Assembly (NCBI RefSeq): GCF_900143695.1
Contig: NZ_FRFE01000012.1
Coordinates: forward strand, 110,345 to 174,344
Source: Desulfopila aestuarii DSM 18488
Lineage (GTDB): Bacteria > Desulfobacterota > Desulfobulbia > Desulfobulbales > Desulfocapsaceae
DNA length: 64,000 bases
Direction of reading: 5' to 3'
Positions 18,341-27,156 of this stretch are shown piece by piece. The position numbers were made by a program, and so were the translations under genes. The notes under the pieces were generated by a model. That model was given only the letters and a program-made list of their open reading frames with translations. It made no database searches and was not told the origin of the DNA. Each line of letters opens with the position of its first letter. The stretch's first letter is position 1.

Positions 18341-19052
18341 TCAATCGTTTTTCAATGCATTCGGGCTTCGACGTGGAGATGTCGTCTCCATCGTCGGGGC
18401 AGGCGGGAAAACCTCGCTGATGTTCCGGTTGGCCCGCGAAGCCCGGAATAGGGAAATGAAGGTACTGGTAACTACCTCCACCAAAATACTGGTGCCGAAT
18501 TCTGTCCAATATGATGCGCTCGATCTCACCGGCAAGCTGTTCTCTGACCAGACGATAGCGGCACCGGGCGTATATGTCGGCGGCCTCCCCGACAACCTGC
18601 CTGGCAAAATGCAAGGTGTCCGCGAGGACTTCCTCGCCCGGCAACGGCATCTGTTTGATCTTGTACTGATCGAAGCCGATGGCGCTGCCTGCAAGCCCCT
18701 CAAAGGTTGGCGAAACGACGAACCGGTGGTAGACGACTCTACCACCGCTACCATTGGCGTACTCGACATCCAGACCATTGGCACCATAGTCAACGAAACA
18801 TCTGTCCATCGGCTGGGGATCTTTTCCCAGCTGACCGGTGCCGAGCCTGGTGACATTATTTCCCTTGGCCATCTGCTGCGTATCATCTGCCACGATGATG
18901 GGCTGTTTTCCCGGTCGCTTGGTAGGGAGATCCTTTTTATCAACAAGGTGGAATCACAAGAGCAGCAACGAAATGCAGAGCTACTCCGTTCCCAGCTTGA
19001 TAATCTGCATATCGTGACCGGAAGTGTTGCCCGAGGGACCATCCTTGGCTAA
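18324..19052 (+). CDS. yqeC: YqeC-type selenium-dependent hydroxylase accessory protein
   Basis: A 242-residue protein of the YqeC family. Seen: the glycine-rich P-loop-like IVGAGGKTS near residue 30, TTSTKI, DLVLIEADGAACKPLK, and a C-terminal region ending in NLHIVTGSV. The family is confined largely to genomes with selenium-dependent molybdenum hydroxylases. It is proposed to help build or insert the selenium-containing Mo centre; the chemistry is unknown. It starts 17 bases inside the end of the catalytic subunit gene and overlaps the mocA-like gene downstream, so it belongs to the same transcript. Confidence 0.88.
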   Translation: MSTPDNQSFFNAFGLRRGDVVSIVGAGGKTSLMFRLAREARNREMKVLVTTSTKILVPNSVQYDALDLTGKLFSDQTIAAPGVYVGGLPDNLPGKMQGVREDFLARQRHLFDLVLIEADGAACKPLKGWRNDEPVVDDSTTATIGVLDIQTIGTIVNETSVHRLGIFSQLTGAEPGDIISLGHLLRIICHDDGLFSRSLGREILFINKVESQEQQRNAELLRSQLDNLHIVTGSVARGTILG

Positions 19053-19638
19053 GCTGGATGCGGTCATTCTCGCCGCCGGACTGTCCCAACGCATGGGACG
19101 CAACAAGCTCCTCCTGCCCTTTGGCGAGTCCACGGTCATTGGCCGGTTTCTCACGAACTTTCCATATGGGCTCTTTGCCCAGGTCATTGTTGTGATAGCC
19201 GATCAGGCAGTTGAGGAAATTGCCAGATCCTTCCCGGTGCAAATATGTCGCAACGAACATCCAGAAGAGGGCAAAAGTTCTTCCATCCGGCTGGGCCTAG
19301 AGGCAGGAGAGTCTCAACGTGGGATACTGTTTTCGGTTGCGGACCAGCCGCTTCTGACCGGAGCCACCATCATGAAACTTGTCGAAGTATTCAGGAACAA
19401 CCCCAGTCGCATCGTGCTGCCGAAAGTAGGCGGTACCTCCGCCAGCCCTGTCATATTCCCAGCCGATCTACGAATCGACTTACAGAAACTGCAGGGTGAT
19501 GAGGGCGGACGGAAAGTAATACAGAACCATTTCGAACGAAAGCTGGCGGTAGACTTTTCCTCTCCCGACGAGTTTTACGACATCGACACCGACGACAACT
19601 ATCAGGATATATTGAGAAGATGGAAAAAGAGTCACTAA
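19045..19638 (+). CDS. MocA-like molybdopterin nucleotidyltransferase
   Basis: A 197-residue NTP-transferase of the MocA/MobA superfamily with the signature LAAGLSQRMGRNKLLLPFG at the N-terminus, SVADQPLLT in the middle and DIDTDDNY near the C-terminus. MocA adds CMP to molybdopterin to make the cytosine dinucleotide cofactor used by xanthine-dehydrogenase-family enzymes. The start is probably the TTG at 19045 with GAGGGA six bases upstream; a GTG at 19024 is also possible. It overlaps yqeC by eight bases and yqeB by 19 bases, consistent with a maturation factor for the hydroxylase encoded just upstream. Confidence 0.86.
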   Translation: MAKLDAVILAAGLSQRMGRNKLLLPFGESTVIGRFLTNFPYGLFAQVIVVIADQAVEEIARSFPVQICRNEHPEEGKSSSIRLGLEAGESQRGILFSVADQPLLTGATIMKLVEVFRNNPSRIVLPKVGGTSASPVIFPADLRIDLQKLQGDEGGRKVIQNHFERKLAVDFSSPDEFYDIDTDDNYQDILRRWKKSH

Positions 19639-20447
19639 TTGTGGTCCGCGGCGGCGGTGATATCGCCAGCGGCACCATCCACCGGCTGCACAAAGTCGGT
19701 ATCAGGCTGATCGTGCTGGAAACCGATGCACCGGTGGCTATCAGGCGAACGGTATCCTTTGGCGAAGCGGTGTACACAACAACACATACGGTCGAAGGGA
19801 TTACCGCTGAACGTGCTGAAACATTGTCGAAATTACCAGAAATCTGGAATCGGGGTCATGTCCCAGTTTTCATCGATCCGGCCGCCCAGTCACTTACCGA
19901 ACTCAAGCCTTTTGCACTCATCGATGCCATTCTCGCCAAAAAAAACTGCGGCACCACCCTGCAGATGGCCCCAATCACTATAGGACTCGGGCCTGGCTTT
20001 AGTGCCGGCAAAGACGTGCGGGCCGTCATCGAAACCGCCCGAGGCCATGATCTCGGCCGGGTCATTCTTGCCGGAACGGCTCTGGCCAACACCGGCATCC
20101 CCGGCGCAGTTGCTGGGTATACCACCGAAAGGGTTCTCTATGCCCAGCATTCCGGCACTCTCAAGATCCGGCGCGATATCGGTAGTATGGTGCAGCAGAA
20201 TGAGGTGGTGGCAACTATTGACGACCATCCGGTACTGGCAAGTATTTCCGGTCTCATCCGGGGCATGATCAGGGACCGTTCGATCGTTCGACAGGGCTTG
20301 AAAATTGCCGATGTCGATCCGCGCACCGAGCAGACGGCCATCTGCCACACCATTTCCGACAAGGCACGCTGCATAAGTGGCGGGGTCCTGGAGGCACTAC
20401 TCTTTCTTGCCAACAAACTGCACGCTCCAGGAAACGGTCGTTCGTAA
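19620..20447 (+). CDS. yqeB: YqeB (EF2563-type) selenium-dependent hydroxylase maturation protein
   Basis: A 275-residue protein of the YqeB/EF2563 family. Seen: a Rossmann-like start VVRGGGDIASGTIHRL, VLETDAPVAIRRTVSFGEAV, FIDPAAQ, TIGLGPGFSAG and an alpha-beta C-terminal half with SISGLIRGMI. The family is a genomic marker for selenium as labile cofactor of molybdenum hydroxylases; its precise role is not established. It is the last gene of the hydroxylase operon and converges on thiE with a 33-base gap. I saw no selD in the window, which such a system would also need. Confidence 0.9.
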   Translation: MEKESLIVVRGGGDIASGTIHRLHKVGIRLIVLETDAPVAIRRTVSFGEAVYTTTHTVEGITAERAETLSKLPEIWNRGHVPVFIDPAAQSLTELKPFALIDAILAKKNCGTTLQMAPITIGLGPGFSAGKDVRAVIETARGHDLGRVILAGTALANTGIPGAVAGYTTERVLYAQHSGTLKIRRDIGSMVQQNEVVATIDDHPVLASISGLIRGMIRDRSIVRQGLKIADVDPRTEQTAICHTISDKARCISGGVLEALLFLANKLHAPGNGRS

Positions 20448-20480
20448 AACCCCTATTCCATATCCCGCAGATGACATGAA

Positions 20481-21134
20481 TCACATCTTCACCTGGCAAT
20501 CGATGATATCACCAAGTTCACCAATCCTTTTAAAAATATCCTCGCTTCCGACGATCTCGGTGACAAGGCAAACCCTTTCCGCTCCACGACCCACGACCTG
20601 ATCGAGGTTATCCCTTTTGATTCCGCCGATGGCAACCCATGGCAAATCGATGTTATCCCGTACATACTCCAGATAATCCAGGCCAACCGGCGCGCAGACA
20701 TCGTCCTTGGTTTTGGTGGCAAAGATCGGCCCGACCCCAATATAGTCCGCACCCTCCACCACGGCAGCCCTCGCCTGCGCAGGCGAATGGGTGGAAAGTC
20801 CGATAACCCGCCCATCGCCCAACAACCGGCGGGCTTCGGCCACCGGCAGATCATCCTGACCGACATGCAGCCCGTCGGCATCTACCAAAAGAGCAATATC
20901 CAGATAGTCGTTGACAATGAACATGACCCCTGCCTCACGGGTCAGCTGCCGGATAATCCTGCACTCTTCAAGGATCTGCCGATAACTCTTCTCATGTCGC
21001 TTTTCCCGGTACTGGATCACCCTGATCCCGCCTGTGATCATCGCCTGAACCACCTCGATATTGGAGCGGCCCTTTGAAAACTTCTCGGCGGTAATCCCAT
21101 ACAGTCCCTGAGGTAGTCGTTTTCTGTCCCTCAT
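20481..21134 (-). CDS. thiE: Thiamine-phosphate synthase
   Basis: A 217-residue TIM-barrel protein that joins HMP-pyrophosphate and the thiazole carboxylate/phosphate to give thiamine phosphate. Motifs: QYREKRHEKS, FIVNDYLDIALLVDADGLHVGQDDLP, IGLSTHSPAQA, GADYIGVGPIFATKTK and VAIGGI, all standard ThiE positions. Its ATG overlaps the thiF stop by four bases. It is the last gene of the riboswitch-controlled thiSGHFE operon. Confidence 0.95.
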   Translation of the reverse strand: MRDRKRLPQGLYGITAEKFSKGRSNIEVVQAMITGGIRVIQYREKRHEKSYRQILEECRIIRQLTREAGVMFIVNDYLDIALLVDADGLHVGQDDLPVAEARRLLGDGRVIGLSTHSPAQARAAVVEGADYIGVGPIFATKTKDDVCAPVGLDYLEYVRDNIDLPWVAIGGIKRDNLDQVVGRGAERVCLVTEIVGSEDIFKRIGELGDIIDCQVKM

Positions 21135-21667
21135 CGTTGTTCCCTTATTCTCTGAAGTACTCTATCCGCCATCATTGCGGCTATCACCTGAATCTTCGGG
21201 CAATACAGTTCAGCCTCGTTGAAATCGGTAGTAAAATCACCGACGATCTCACAATTGCCAATCCTTCTCCTCCCCACCTCCGACAACGCAAATCCTGCAA
21301 TGCCGCAGGCAGAAATTACCGGAACGTTACGCTCGGCAAAACTCTCTACCAGCATCTTTTTGGTTGTCACATTATCAAAACCTTCAACAATCACCCCACA
21401 GTCCACAAAACTCGAAATGATATTGCTCTCATCAAGCTGCAGAACCAGGCTTTCGATCTCGGCAGACGGCTCGATACGCAACAGGTTCTCCCGGAGTGCC
21501 TCCGTCTTATAACGACCCAGTTGATCGGCAAAGTAAAACTGGCGATTGAGGTTGGAAGATTCTATCCGGTCCATATCGACCAGCTTCAGCTCCCGCCAGC
21601 CAGCCCGCACCAAATTGAAGGCAACATTTGAGCCTATTCCACCAACACCGGCTATTCCCACCTTCAT
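21131..21667 (-). CDS. thiF: ThiS adenylyltransferase, short ThiF
   Basis: A 178-residue E1-like protein that adenylates the C-terminus of ThiS. It begins directly at the nucleotide-binding VGIAGVGGIGSNVA. It contains DMDRIESSNLNRQF (the Arg/Asn-Arg E1 signature) and GFDNVTTKKMLVE. It is shorter than E. coli ThiF (about 250 residues) and matches the short ThiF family that lacks the C-terminal zinc CxxC pairs. It overlaps thiH by one base and thiE by four, so coupling is tight. Confidence 0.92.
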   Translation of the reverse strand: MKVGIAGVGGIGSNVAFNLVRAGWRELKLVDMDRIESSNLNRQFYFADQLGRYKTEALRENLLRIEPSAEIESLVLQLDESNIISSFVDCGVIVEGFDNVTTKKMLVESFAERNVPVISACGIAGFALSEVGRRRIGNCEIVGDFTTDFNEAELYCPKIQVIAAMMADRVLQRIREQR

Positions 21668-22773
21668 CAGATCAGATCCCAGTCCTTGTAGATCGGTTGA
21701 TAACCCGCCGCCACAACGGCGGCTGCCACCTGCTCTACACTCCGGTCATCGGTTATCTCAAACTGTGGCACATCTCCTTCTTTTGTCTCGACATATCCAC
21801 CCACCCCGGTACACGAACCCGCAGAAAAACGGGTTACACCTAACGGAATAAGATGGTCCCTGAAATCTGCCCTTTCACGGGTCGAGATGGTGAGGCCGAC
21901 CCGCGGCAGAAAGCAACGGAGCGCCAGCATAAACTGGACAAACATCCTGTCATCCACCGGAGCCGGTGGTGTGAAATCGCCTTCTGCCGGATTCATCCGC
22001 GGTAGTGAGAGGCCGATCTCGGTCTGCAGATATTTCCTGGTGAGATAATTCGCATGCAACCCGGCCAAGAAAACCTCCTTTCGCGGTTCTCCCAGGCCGA
22101 GCAACGGACCGATATTCACCGCTCGCAACCCGGCCCGGGCTCCCCGTTCCGGCCCATCCAGACGAAAACGGTAATCTGCCTTCCGGCCAGCCAGGTGGAC
22201 CTGCTGGTAAATCTTCTGATCGTAGACCTCCTGATAGAGCGTCAGACCATCAGCACCTGCATTCTTGAGCGACCTGTACCCTTCTTCCTCCAATGGAAAA
22301 ATCTCCACACTCACTGAAGCAAAATAGCGTTTCAACAGCCGGGTCGCCTCCACAAGATACTCGGGCGGGGTATGAGCGGGCGACTCACCGGTGAGCATCA
22401 GCACATGGCGCATTCCAGTCGCAGCGATAGAGCGTGCTTCCGATTCAATCTCGGCAAGACTCAGTTTTCGCCTGGATATCCTGTTGCCACGATGAAAACC
22501 GCAGTATACGCAGTGGTTACTGCAGTAGTTGGAGATATAGATGGGGATGAACATCTGGATGGTTCGCCCGAAAAACTGTACCGTCAGATCATGGGCTCGT
22601 CGAGCCATCTCTTCCAGCCGGTACGCGGCACCAGGACTGAGCAGGGTCAGGAAATCAAGCTCCGTTGGCTGCAAGGAATGTATTGCCCGCTCCACCTGGT
22701 CGGATGTCACGTTGGCAAAGAAGGTTTCGAAATCAAGATCCTGGTATTTTTCAAGAAGAGTAATAAACGACAC
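21667..22773 (-). CDS. thiH: 2-iminoacetate synthase (radical SAM)
   Basis: A 368-residue radical SAM enzyme cleaving tyrosine to dehydroglycine (2-iminoacetate) for thiazole formation under anaerobic conditions. The 4Fe-4S/SAM motif is CSNHCVYCGF. Other ThiH features include VLMLTGESPAHTP, VEIFPLEEEGY, QEVYD and the C-terminal FSAGSCTGVGGY. Use of ThiH instead of ThiO fits an anaerobe. The gene follows thiG by 12 bases. Confidence 0.95.
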   Translation of the reverse strand: MSFITLLEKYQDLDFETFFANVTSDQVERAIHSLQPTELDFLTLLSPGAAYRLEEMARRAHDLTVQFFGRTIQMFIPIYISNYCSNHCVYCGFHRGNRISRRKLSLAEIESEARSIAATGMRHVLMLTGESPAHTPPEYLVEATRLLKRYFASVSVEIFPLEEEGYRSLKNAGADGLTLYQEVYDQKIYQQVHLAGRKADYRFRLDGPERGARAGLRAVNIGPLLGLGEPRKEVFLAGLHANYLTRKYLQTEIGLSLPRMNPAEGDFTPPAPVDDRMFVQFMLALRCFLPRVGLTISTRERADFRDHLIPLGVTRFSAGSCTGVGGYVETKEGDVPQFEITDDRSVEQVAAAVVAAGYQPIYKDWDLI

Positions 22774-22785
22774 GAGCCACCTTTT

Positions 22786-23556
22786 TTAGTCAAGGAATCC
22801 GGTAAGGGGCGAAGAAGGCCGCGCCTCCACGCTGGTGCCGGCCATCCTCGCTATACGCGCAAGACGCCCCGCTTCAACTGCCATGGAGAAAGCACGGCCC
22901 ATCATGGCCGGGTCTTCGGCTGTAGCAATGGCAGTATTGACCAGCACCGCGTCCGCCCCCAACTCCATAGCCTCCGCAGCATGCGAAGGCTTACCTATAC
23001 CGGCATCCACCACCACGGGCACAGTGCAGTTTTCAATAAGCATGGCGATCAGCTCGCGGGTATCGAGCCCGCGGTTGGTGCCGATGGGCGCGCCAAGTGG
23101 CATGACGGCGGCTGCCCCTACCTCTTCAAGTCGTTTGGCAAGTACCAGGTCAGGCAATACGTAGGGCAGAACCACAAAACCTTCTGCCGCCAGGATCTCG
23201 GTTGCACGCAGGGTCTCCCAGTTATCCGGCATCAGATAGCGCATATCGGTTATCACCTCAACCTTGATGAACTTGCCGCAGCCTGCCTCCCTGGCAATCC
23301 TGGCTATCCGCACCGCTTCCTCCGCAGTTCTCGCTCCGGAGGTATTCGGCAACAACACTACGTTTTCAGGTATGAAAGAGAGGATATTTTCATTTCTCCC
23401 GCCCGAATCAACCCGGCGCAGGGCCACAGTGATCATCTGGGATCCGCTCGCCTCAAGCATCTTCGGTATCCAACTCCTGGAACCGAACTTGCCAGTACCG
23501 GTAAAAAGACGGCTGGTAAATGTGTGGCCGCCCAAGATAAGTTCATCCATTTTCAA
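22786..23556 (-). CDS. thiG: Thiazole synthase
   Basis: A 256-residue TIM-barrel enzyme that forms the thiazole ring from DXP, dehydroglycine and ThiS-thiocarboxylate. Recognised by [26 protein letters not shown] (Schiff-base lysine region), [30 protein letters not shown] and [26 protein letters not shown]. The ATG overlaps the end of thiS by four bases. Confidence 0.96.
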   Translation of the reverse strand: MKMDELILGGHTFTSRLFTGTGKFGSRSWIPKMLEASGSQMITVALRRVDSGGRNENILSFIPENVVLLPNTSGARTAEEAVRIARIAREAGCGKFIKVEVITDMRYLMPDNWETLRATEILAAEGFVVLPYVLPDLVLAKRLEEVGAAAVMPLGAPIGTNRGLDTRELIAMLIENCTVPVVVDAGIGKPSHAAEAMELGADAVLVNTAIATAEDPAMMGRAFSMAVEAGRLARIARMAGTSVEARPSSPLTGFLD

Positions 23557-23753
23557 CCTCCTCCAACAAAGCGGAGCATCTCAATGACATCATCGTCATA
23601 AAGTTCAATGTTCGCCCACTCTGCCTCCCTGATAATCCTGCCATTATATTCCAGTACCAGACCAGACGTATCCTTTTGTATCGAGCGCACCAGACAAGCA
23701 AGGCTGGCCATTTCGATTTGCTTGACTTCACCATTGACGTGAATTGTCTTCAT
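23553..23753 (-). CDS. thiS: Sulfur carrier protein ThiS
   Basis: A 66-residue ubiquitin-like protein ending in Val-Gly-Gly-Gly, the tail that is adenylated by ThiF and converted to a thiocarboxylate. I start it at ATG 23753 ([10 protein letters not shown]); a longer reading from 23798 would run through the attenuator stem and encode an implausible leader. It is the first gene behind the TPP riboswitch. Confidence 0.92.
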   Translation of the reverse strand: MKTIHVNGEVKQIEMASLACLVRSIQKDTSGLVLEYNGRIIREAEWANIELYDDDVIEMLRFVGGG

Positions 23754-23776
23754 GTTCGAGCCTTCCCCCTTTCCCC

Positions 23777-23814
23777 AAAAAAAAACGCCGCCTTTCAAAT
23801 AATGAAAAGCGGCG
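23777..23814 (-). terminator. Attenuator terminator of the thiSGHFE leader
   Basis: On the minus strand GAAAAGCGGCG (23804-23814) has its complement GAAAGGCGGCG read from 23796 to 23786, giving an 11-bp stem with one G-U pair. It is followed by nine T residues (23785-23777). It lies between the TPP aptamer and the thiS start, so it is the expression platform: TPP binding should favour this terminator. Confidence 0.9.
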
Positions 23815-23844
23815 TGTTCTCTTTCTGCAATGCAGTAACCGGCC

Positions 23845-23923
23845 GCTTCCCTGCGCCGGCATTACCCGGATCAGGTTCTAAGGGTTGGAGTTCATCCTCT
23901 CAGCGTGTCATGCACCCCTAGCG
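23845..23923 (-). promoter_or_regulatory. TPP riboswitch (THI element)
   Basis: Read on the minus strand, the aptamer shows the hallmark strings GGGGTGC, GCTGAGAGGATGAA and ACCCTTAGAACCTGATC, then GGGTAATGCCGGCGCAGGGAAG, in the canonical order. It senses thiamine pyrophosphate and controls the thiSGHFE operon through the terminator immediately downstream. Confidence 0.97.
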
Positions 23924-23932
23924 ATGGTTTTG

Positions 23933-23961
23933 TACTTAGCCAACTACCTGCTCTTTGTCAA
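23933..23961 (-). promoter_or_regulatory. Probable promoter of the thi operon
   Basis: A perfect TTGACA (-35) at 23961-23956 on the minus strand is followed 17 bases later by TAAGTA, a poor -10 box. The predicted start of transcription would fall at about 23926, just before the riboswitch aptamer, and this position is the main support. Confidence 0.5.
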
Positions 23962-24226
23962 TAATCCTTTTCCTTACAGCCGTGACCAGCAATAGCCTCC
24001 GTAACTAAAGACATATTGACCTTCTTCGCTTGGCTAGATCTGAATATCAGCTAATGTACATCAACCGATATGTTTACGTGTTAATAGTATGTATTACTTA
24101 TTATAAGCCAGCGGATTAAACTCCCCGTATGAAATGCAATGATCCCAAAAAGAGCATCGGTTTTCTCATCTATCAAGTTTCACGCCTGATGCGGCATGAT
24201 TGTTACTAAAAAAAAAAGGAAGATTC

Positions 24227-24493
24227 GTGCGCAGATTTCTGCTGCTCCTCGATCCGTTGGCCATGGCCGCGGCGGCCTCAAATATCTACCTGAGCGGCGG
24301 CAGATATGTGTACACCGACAATGCCTACGTTCAGGCTGACAAGGTGGCAATCACCGCCGGTGCTGCCGCCTTAAACGGTGAAATCACCCACCAGGCGCTA
24401 ACCATCGCCTATCTCAATGATTTTTAAATGATCATGTGGATTACCCTCTGTTCAATGCCTCTGTTGCTTATTTTGCGAAAGAAGGCCCGCTAA
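24227..24493 (+). pseudogene. Remnant: EmrA-like start fused to EmrB-like end
   Basis: From a GTG with GGAAG upstream, the reading VRRFLLLLDPLAMAAAA and GGRYVYTDNAYVQADKVAI matches the membrane anchor and first strand of EmrA/HlyD-type adaptors. After about 45 residues it changes abruptly to LNGEITHQALTIAYLNDF, which is the typical end of the EmrB-type DHA2 transporter. One in-frame TAA interrupts it, and MIMWITLCSMPLLLILRKKAR completes the usual EmrB tail in the same frame before a second stop. I read this as an internal deletion that removed nearly all of an emrAB operon, followed by a nonsense mutation. The family matches are from memory of conserved motifs, not from a search. Confidence 0.75.
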
Positions 24494-24675
24494 CCAATAA
24501 GCCGGGAAAAGTTAAAGAGAAGCTGAGATACTGAGAACTCAGAAGAATTGAACGAGAATGGGCCACCACCATTATTTGGTGGCATGTGAAGAGGGAAAGA
24601 AAAAGAAGGGGAGCACGAAAATACTCCCCGGAGGAACATCGCTCTGCTAACCCGTATTTCTTTGGGCCAAGTTCT

Positions 24676-24978
24676 TTACGCTGAAGCACGCGGCCTTCTT
24701 GCCGCAGGTTTCTGAGGTCGGGTGGACTGACCGGTCCGGCTTGCATCATTTTTCCGTTGACTATTTTTGCCCGGTTGCGATTTTCTGCCGTAAAGATCTG
24801 CCGGATCAAAAAACACATACCAGCCGGAACGATCTACCGATGCATTTCCTCGCGCAACAAGTCCCGGAGTACGAACATCCTTCTTCGTCCAGCGGCCAAT
24901 GACCTCCGCTGCCGAAAAAAGCAGATGAGTAATAGCTACCGCCAATAAGAGCATTGTGAAAAGTTGCAGAGATTCCAT
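24676..24978 (-). CDS. Small membrane-anchored protein
   Basis: A 100-residue protein with one N-terminal transmembrane helix (LFTMLLLAVAITHLLFSAA) and a basic, probably cytoplasmic tail rich in Lys/Arg/Ser (RKSQPGKNSQRKND and on). AAGGAGGGA lies directly before the ATG, which supports expression. I do not recognise a family. It is the last gene of the leftward TauE/Usp operon, 28 bases after the tandem Usp gene, so a role with that exporter is plausible. Confidence 0.65.
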   Translation of the reverse strand: MESLQLFTMLLLAVAITHLLFSAAEVIGRWTKKDVRTPGLVARGNASVDRSGWYVFFDPADLYGRKSQPGKNSQRKNDASRTGQSTRPQKPAARRPRASA

Positions 24979-25006
24979 ACTTCCCTCCTTCGATTTTACT
25001 GAAAGT

Positions 25007-25867
25007 TCAGTCTGCCTGCGCTGGCCCGTTCACCACCAGAACCGGACAGGACGCATTCGAGGCAACTCGTTCAATTACGCTGTCGACAAAGAATTCGTTG
25101 ACCCAGTTGTGACCATGCGACCCCAGGACGATGAGATGGATATCCTTTTCTGCCGCGTATGCCAGTAGAGCCTGTTTCGGATGATCTTCACGCAGGGCCG
25201 TCACCACCGGCACCTCCATCTCTTCGGCCAGATGCGTAAACTTTTCCAGAACCGCCAATCCCTTCTGCCAGGCTTCGTTCATCACTCCGTAGCGCAGACT
25301 GCGTTCAACCGGCACATCAATCGTTGTCACTCCGTGCAGCTGACCGCCATACTCACGGCTGACCTCCATGGCACGTTCGGCAGCGCGCATACTGGCTTTT
25401 GAGCCATTGACGCCGACAAGTATCTTCCCGAAACGGATCTCCGCACTCTCCGGGATGAGCAGGACGTCGCAAGGACTTTCCTCGATCACTTTGGCAATGG
25501 TCCGGCCAAGCAAAACCCGCTCCACCTGTGACCGATGAGGGCTACCGAGCAGGACATATTTGGCATTCACTTCTTCTGCCACCCGGACAATTTCCTCAGA
25601 AGGCTGCCCCACCCGATGCACCGTACTGATCTTGAGACCTAAAGAGGCTGCATAATCTGCGGCATCCTCGAGGCACTTTAAAAAAGGTACGCTCATCTTG
25701 GTATCGGCATCTTTCAAGGTCAGCCGGTTCATGTTTCCTTCATAGCGAGGTGTTACCGCCACGGTGACCAGTTCCGCCCGCATTGAAGACGCCAGGACCA
25801 GAGCCTGCTTGAACGCCAGATGGCTGGCTCTGGACACATCTACAGCGGCTAGTATTGTTTGCACCAT
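25007..25867 (-). CDS. Tandem universal stress protein
   Basis: A 286-residue cytoplasmic protein of two Usp domains. The first (residues 1-140) starts TILAAVDVSRAS and has LLGSPHRSQVERVLLG. The second (about 145-280) starts ILVGVNGSKASM and has VLGSHGHNWVNEFFVDSVIERV. Both keep the G-2x-G-9x-G(S/T)-like ATP-binding loop in altered form. A GTG three bases after the ATG would have better spacing from GGAGG, so the start may be 25864. The gene is between tauE and the small membrane protein on the same strand. Confidence 0.85.
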   Translation of the reverse strand: MVQTILAAVDVSRASHLAFKQALVLASSMRAELVTVAVTPRYEGNMNRLTLKDADTKMSVPFLKCLEDAADYAASLGLKISTVHRVGQPSEEIVRVAEEVNAKYVLLGSPHRSQVERVLLGRTIAKVIEESPCDVLLIPESAEIRFGKILVGVNGSKASMRAAERAMEVSREYGGQLHGVTTIDVPVERSLRYGVMNEAWQKGLAVLEKFTHLAEEMEVPVVTALREDHPKQALLAYAAEKDIHLIVLGSHGHNWVNEFFVDSVIERVASNASCPVLVVNGPAQAD

Positions 25868-25993
25868 AACCTCCAAATATGACGTTCAATCTGCTGGTTG
25901 GTCGCGGGAAGGAGCGACAGATGTTCTCAACTCTTTCCCGCGACGACTACAGGCACGCACCTTCTGGTGCACAACCTGCCCGCGTTCTCCATT

Positions 25994-27064
25994 TTATGCG
26001 GATTGCATCTGGGCTTTTTCCAGTGCCATCTCTGCGGCTCTCGCCTTGAAAGTCGAGACCAGAATGATCATGGCACCGACCAGGAGTGCAAAACACATGA
26101 TATAGAAGCTAGCCTGGGTCATAAGGGAAACTTGGCCGTCAGCAAAAGAGGTCAGGCTCAGCTGGTTGAGATATTTCGGCATGGCGAGAAAACGGCTGAC
26201 CGCTACAATCAGCATGATGGTAGCCATAACATATTTGATCATGTAGTCCTTGACGTAGGTGGTACCAATGGCGCCAAGCTGCACGCCGAAAAGAGAACCG
26301 CCAAGGATAAGCAGGGTGAGCCGGATATCGACCATGCCATAGAAGGCCCAGATGAGGGTGCCGCCAAGGCCCATCACGAATGCGATAACCAGCTCAGTTG
26401 CAGATGCAACGATACTGGTTGCGCCAATAATGTACATCAGGCCGGGAACGCCGATAAAGCCGCCGACCGCGATAGTGGCTGCCAGCATACCGGTGGCAAG
26501 GGCAACAGGAATCAGGAACCAGATGCTAATACGCAGATTGGCACGTTTAAATGTCATCATCGGCCACAGTTCGATCTTCTGGAGGCGTGCGGCAATACGC
26601 GGCTTAACAGTACTCTCACCACCCATTTTCTTGATTTTTATGGCATCGCGCATGACAAAGGAACCAACTATCACCAATACCGCCACAAAGGCCACACTAA
26701 CGTAGAGGTTGGAACCGGCATCACCCCACTTATCCAGAATCCATTTCTGGACCTGGATACCAACCTGAACACCGACCTCAGCGAAGAGACCCATGATGAG
26801 GCCAAGCTTGATATCTACCTGACCGTACCGATATCGCTTGATCGAGCCGACCAGCGCTTTGGGGAATTTGTGGCACATGTTACTTGCAACAGCGACAGTG
26901 CCGGGAACACCCAGGCTCATCATGCCAGGAGTAAGAACAAAGGCGCCGCCGGAGCCGATAAAACCGCTCACCAGACCACCGATAAAACCGACGATAATAA
27001 GAAATATTGCGGAGGAAAGGTTGAGATCAATAAACTGTATGGCTTCTGTTATTGGGCCGTGCAT
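25994..27064 (-). CDS. TauE/SafE-family membrane exporter
   Basis: A 356-residue inner-membrane protein with about eight to nine hydrophobic segments and the family's paired repeats: GFIGGLVSGFIGSGGAFVLTPGMM in the first half and AATIAVGGFIGVPGLMYIIG in the second. TauE/SafE members export sulfite, sulfoacetate or related organosulfur anions. In sulfate reducers such genes often sit with Usp genes, as here. AAGGAGACGAG precedes the ATG at 27064; an upstream start at 27109 is less likely. The transported anion is not determined by sequence. Confidence 0.88.
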   Translation of the reverse strand: MHGPITEAIQFIDLNLSSAIFLIIVGFIGGLVSGFIGSGGAFVLTPGMMSLGVPGTVAVASNMCHKFPKALVGSIKRYRYGQVDIKLGLIMGLFAEVGVQVGIQVQKWILDKWGDAGSNLYVSVAFVAVLVIVGSFVMRDAIKIKKMGGESTVKPRIAARLQKIELWPMMTFKRANLRISIWFLIPVALATGMLAATIAVGGFIGVPGLMYIIGATSIVASATELVIAFVMGLGGTLIWAFYGMVDIRLTLLILGGSLFGVQLGAIGTTYVKDYMIKYVMATIMLIVAVSRFLAMPKYLNQLSLTSFADGQVSLMTQASFYIMCFALLVGAMIILVSTFKARAAEMALEKAQMQSA

Positions 27065-27156
27065 ACTCGTCTCCTTGTAAAGTAGTTCGTATTCTTGGGG
27101 CAGCGACATAATGCTGCGGATATTTCAGTTGAAAATGAATTGCCGTCATTAGGTCA

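Noticed and set aside
24468..24818. 116-codon minus-strand frame overlapping the EmrB-like remnant and the small membrane protein gene
   Set aside because: It overlaps better-supported features in other frames and has no ribosome binding site.
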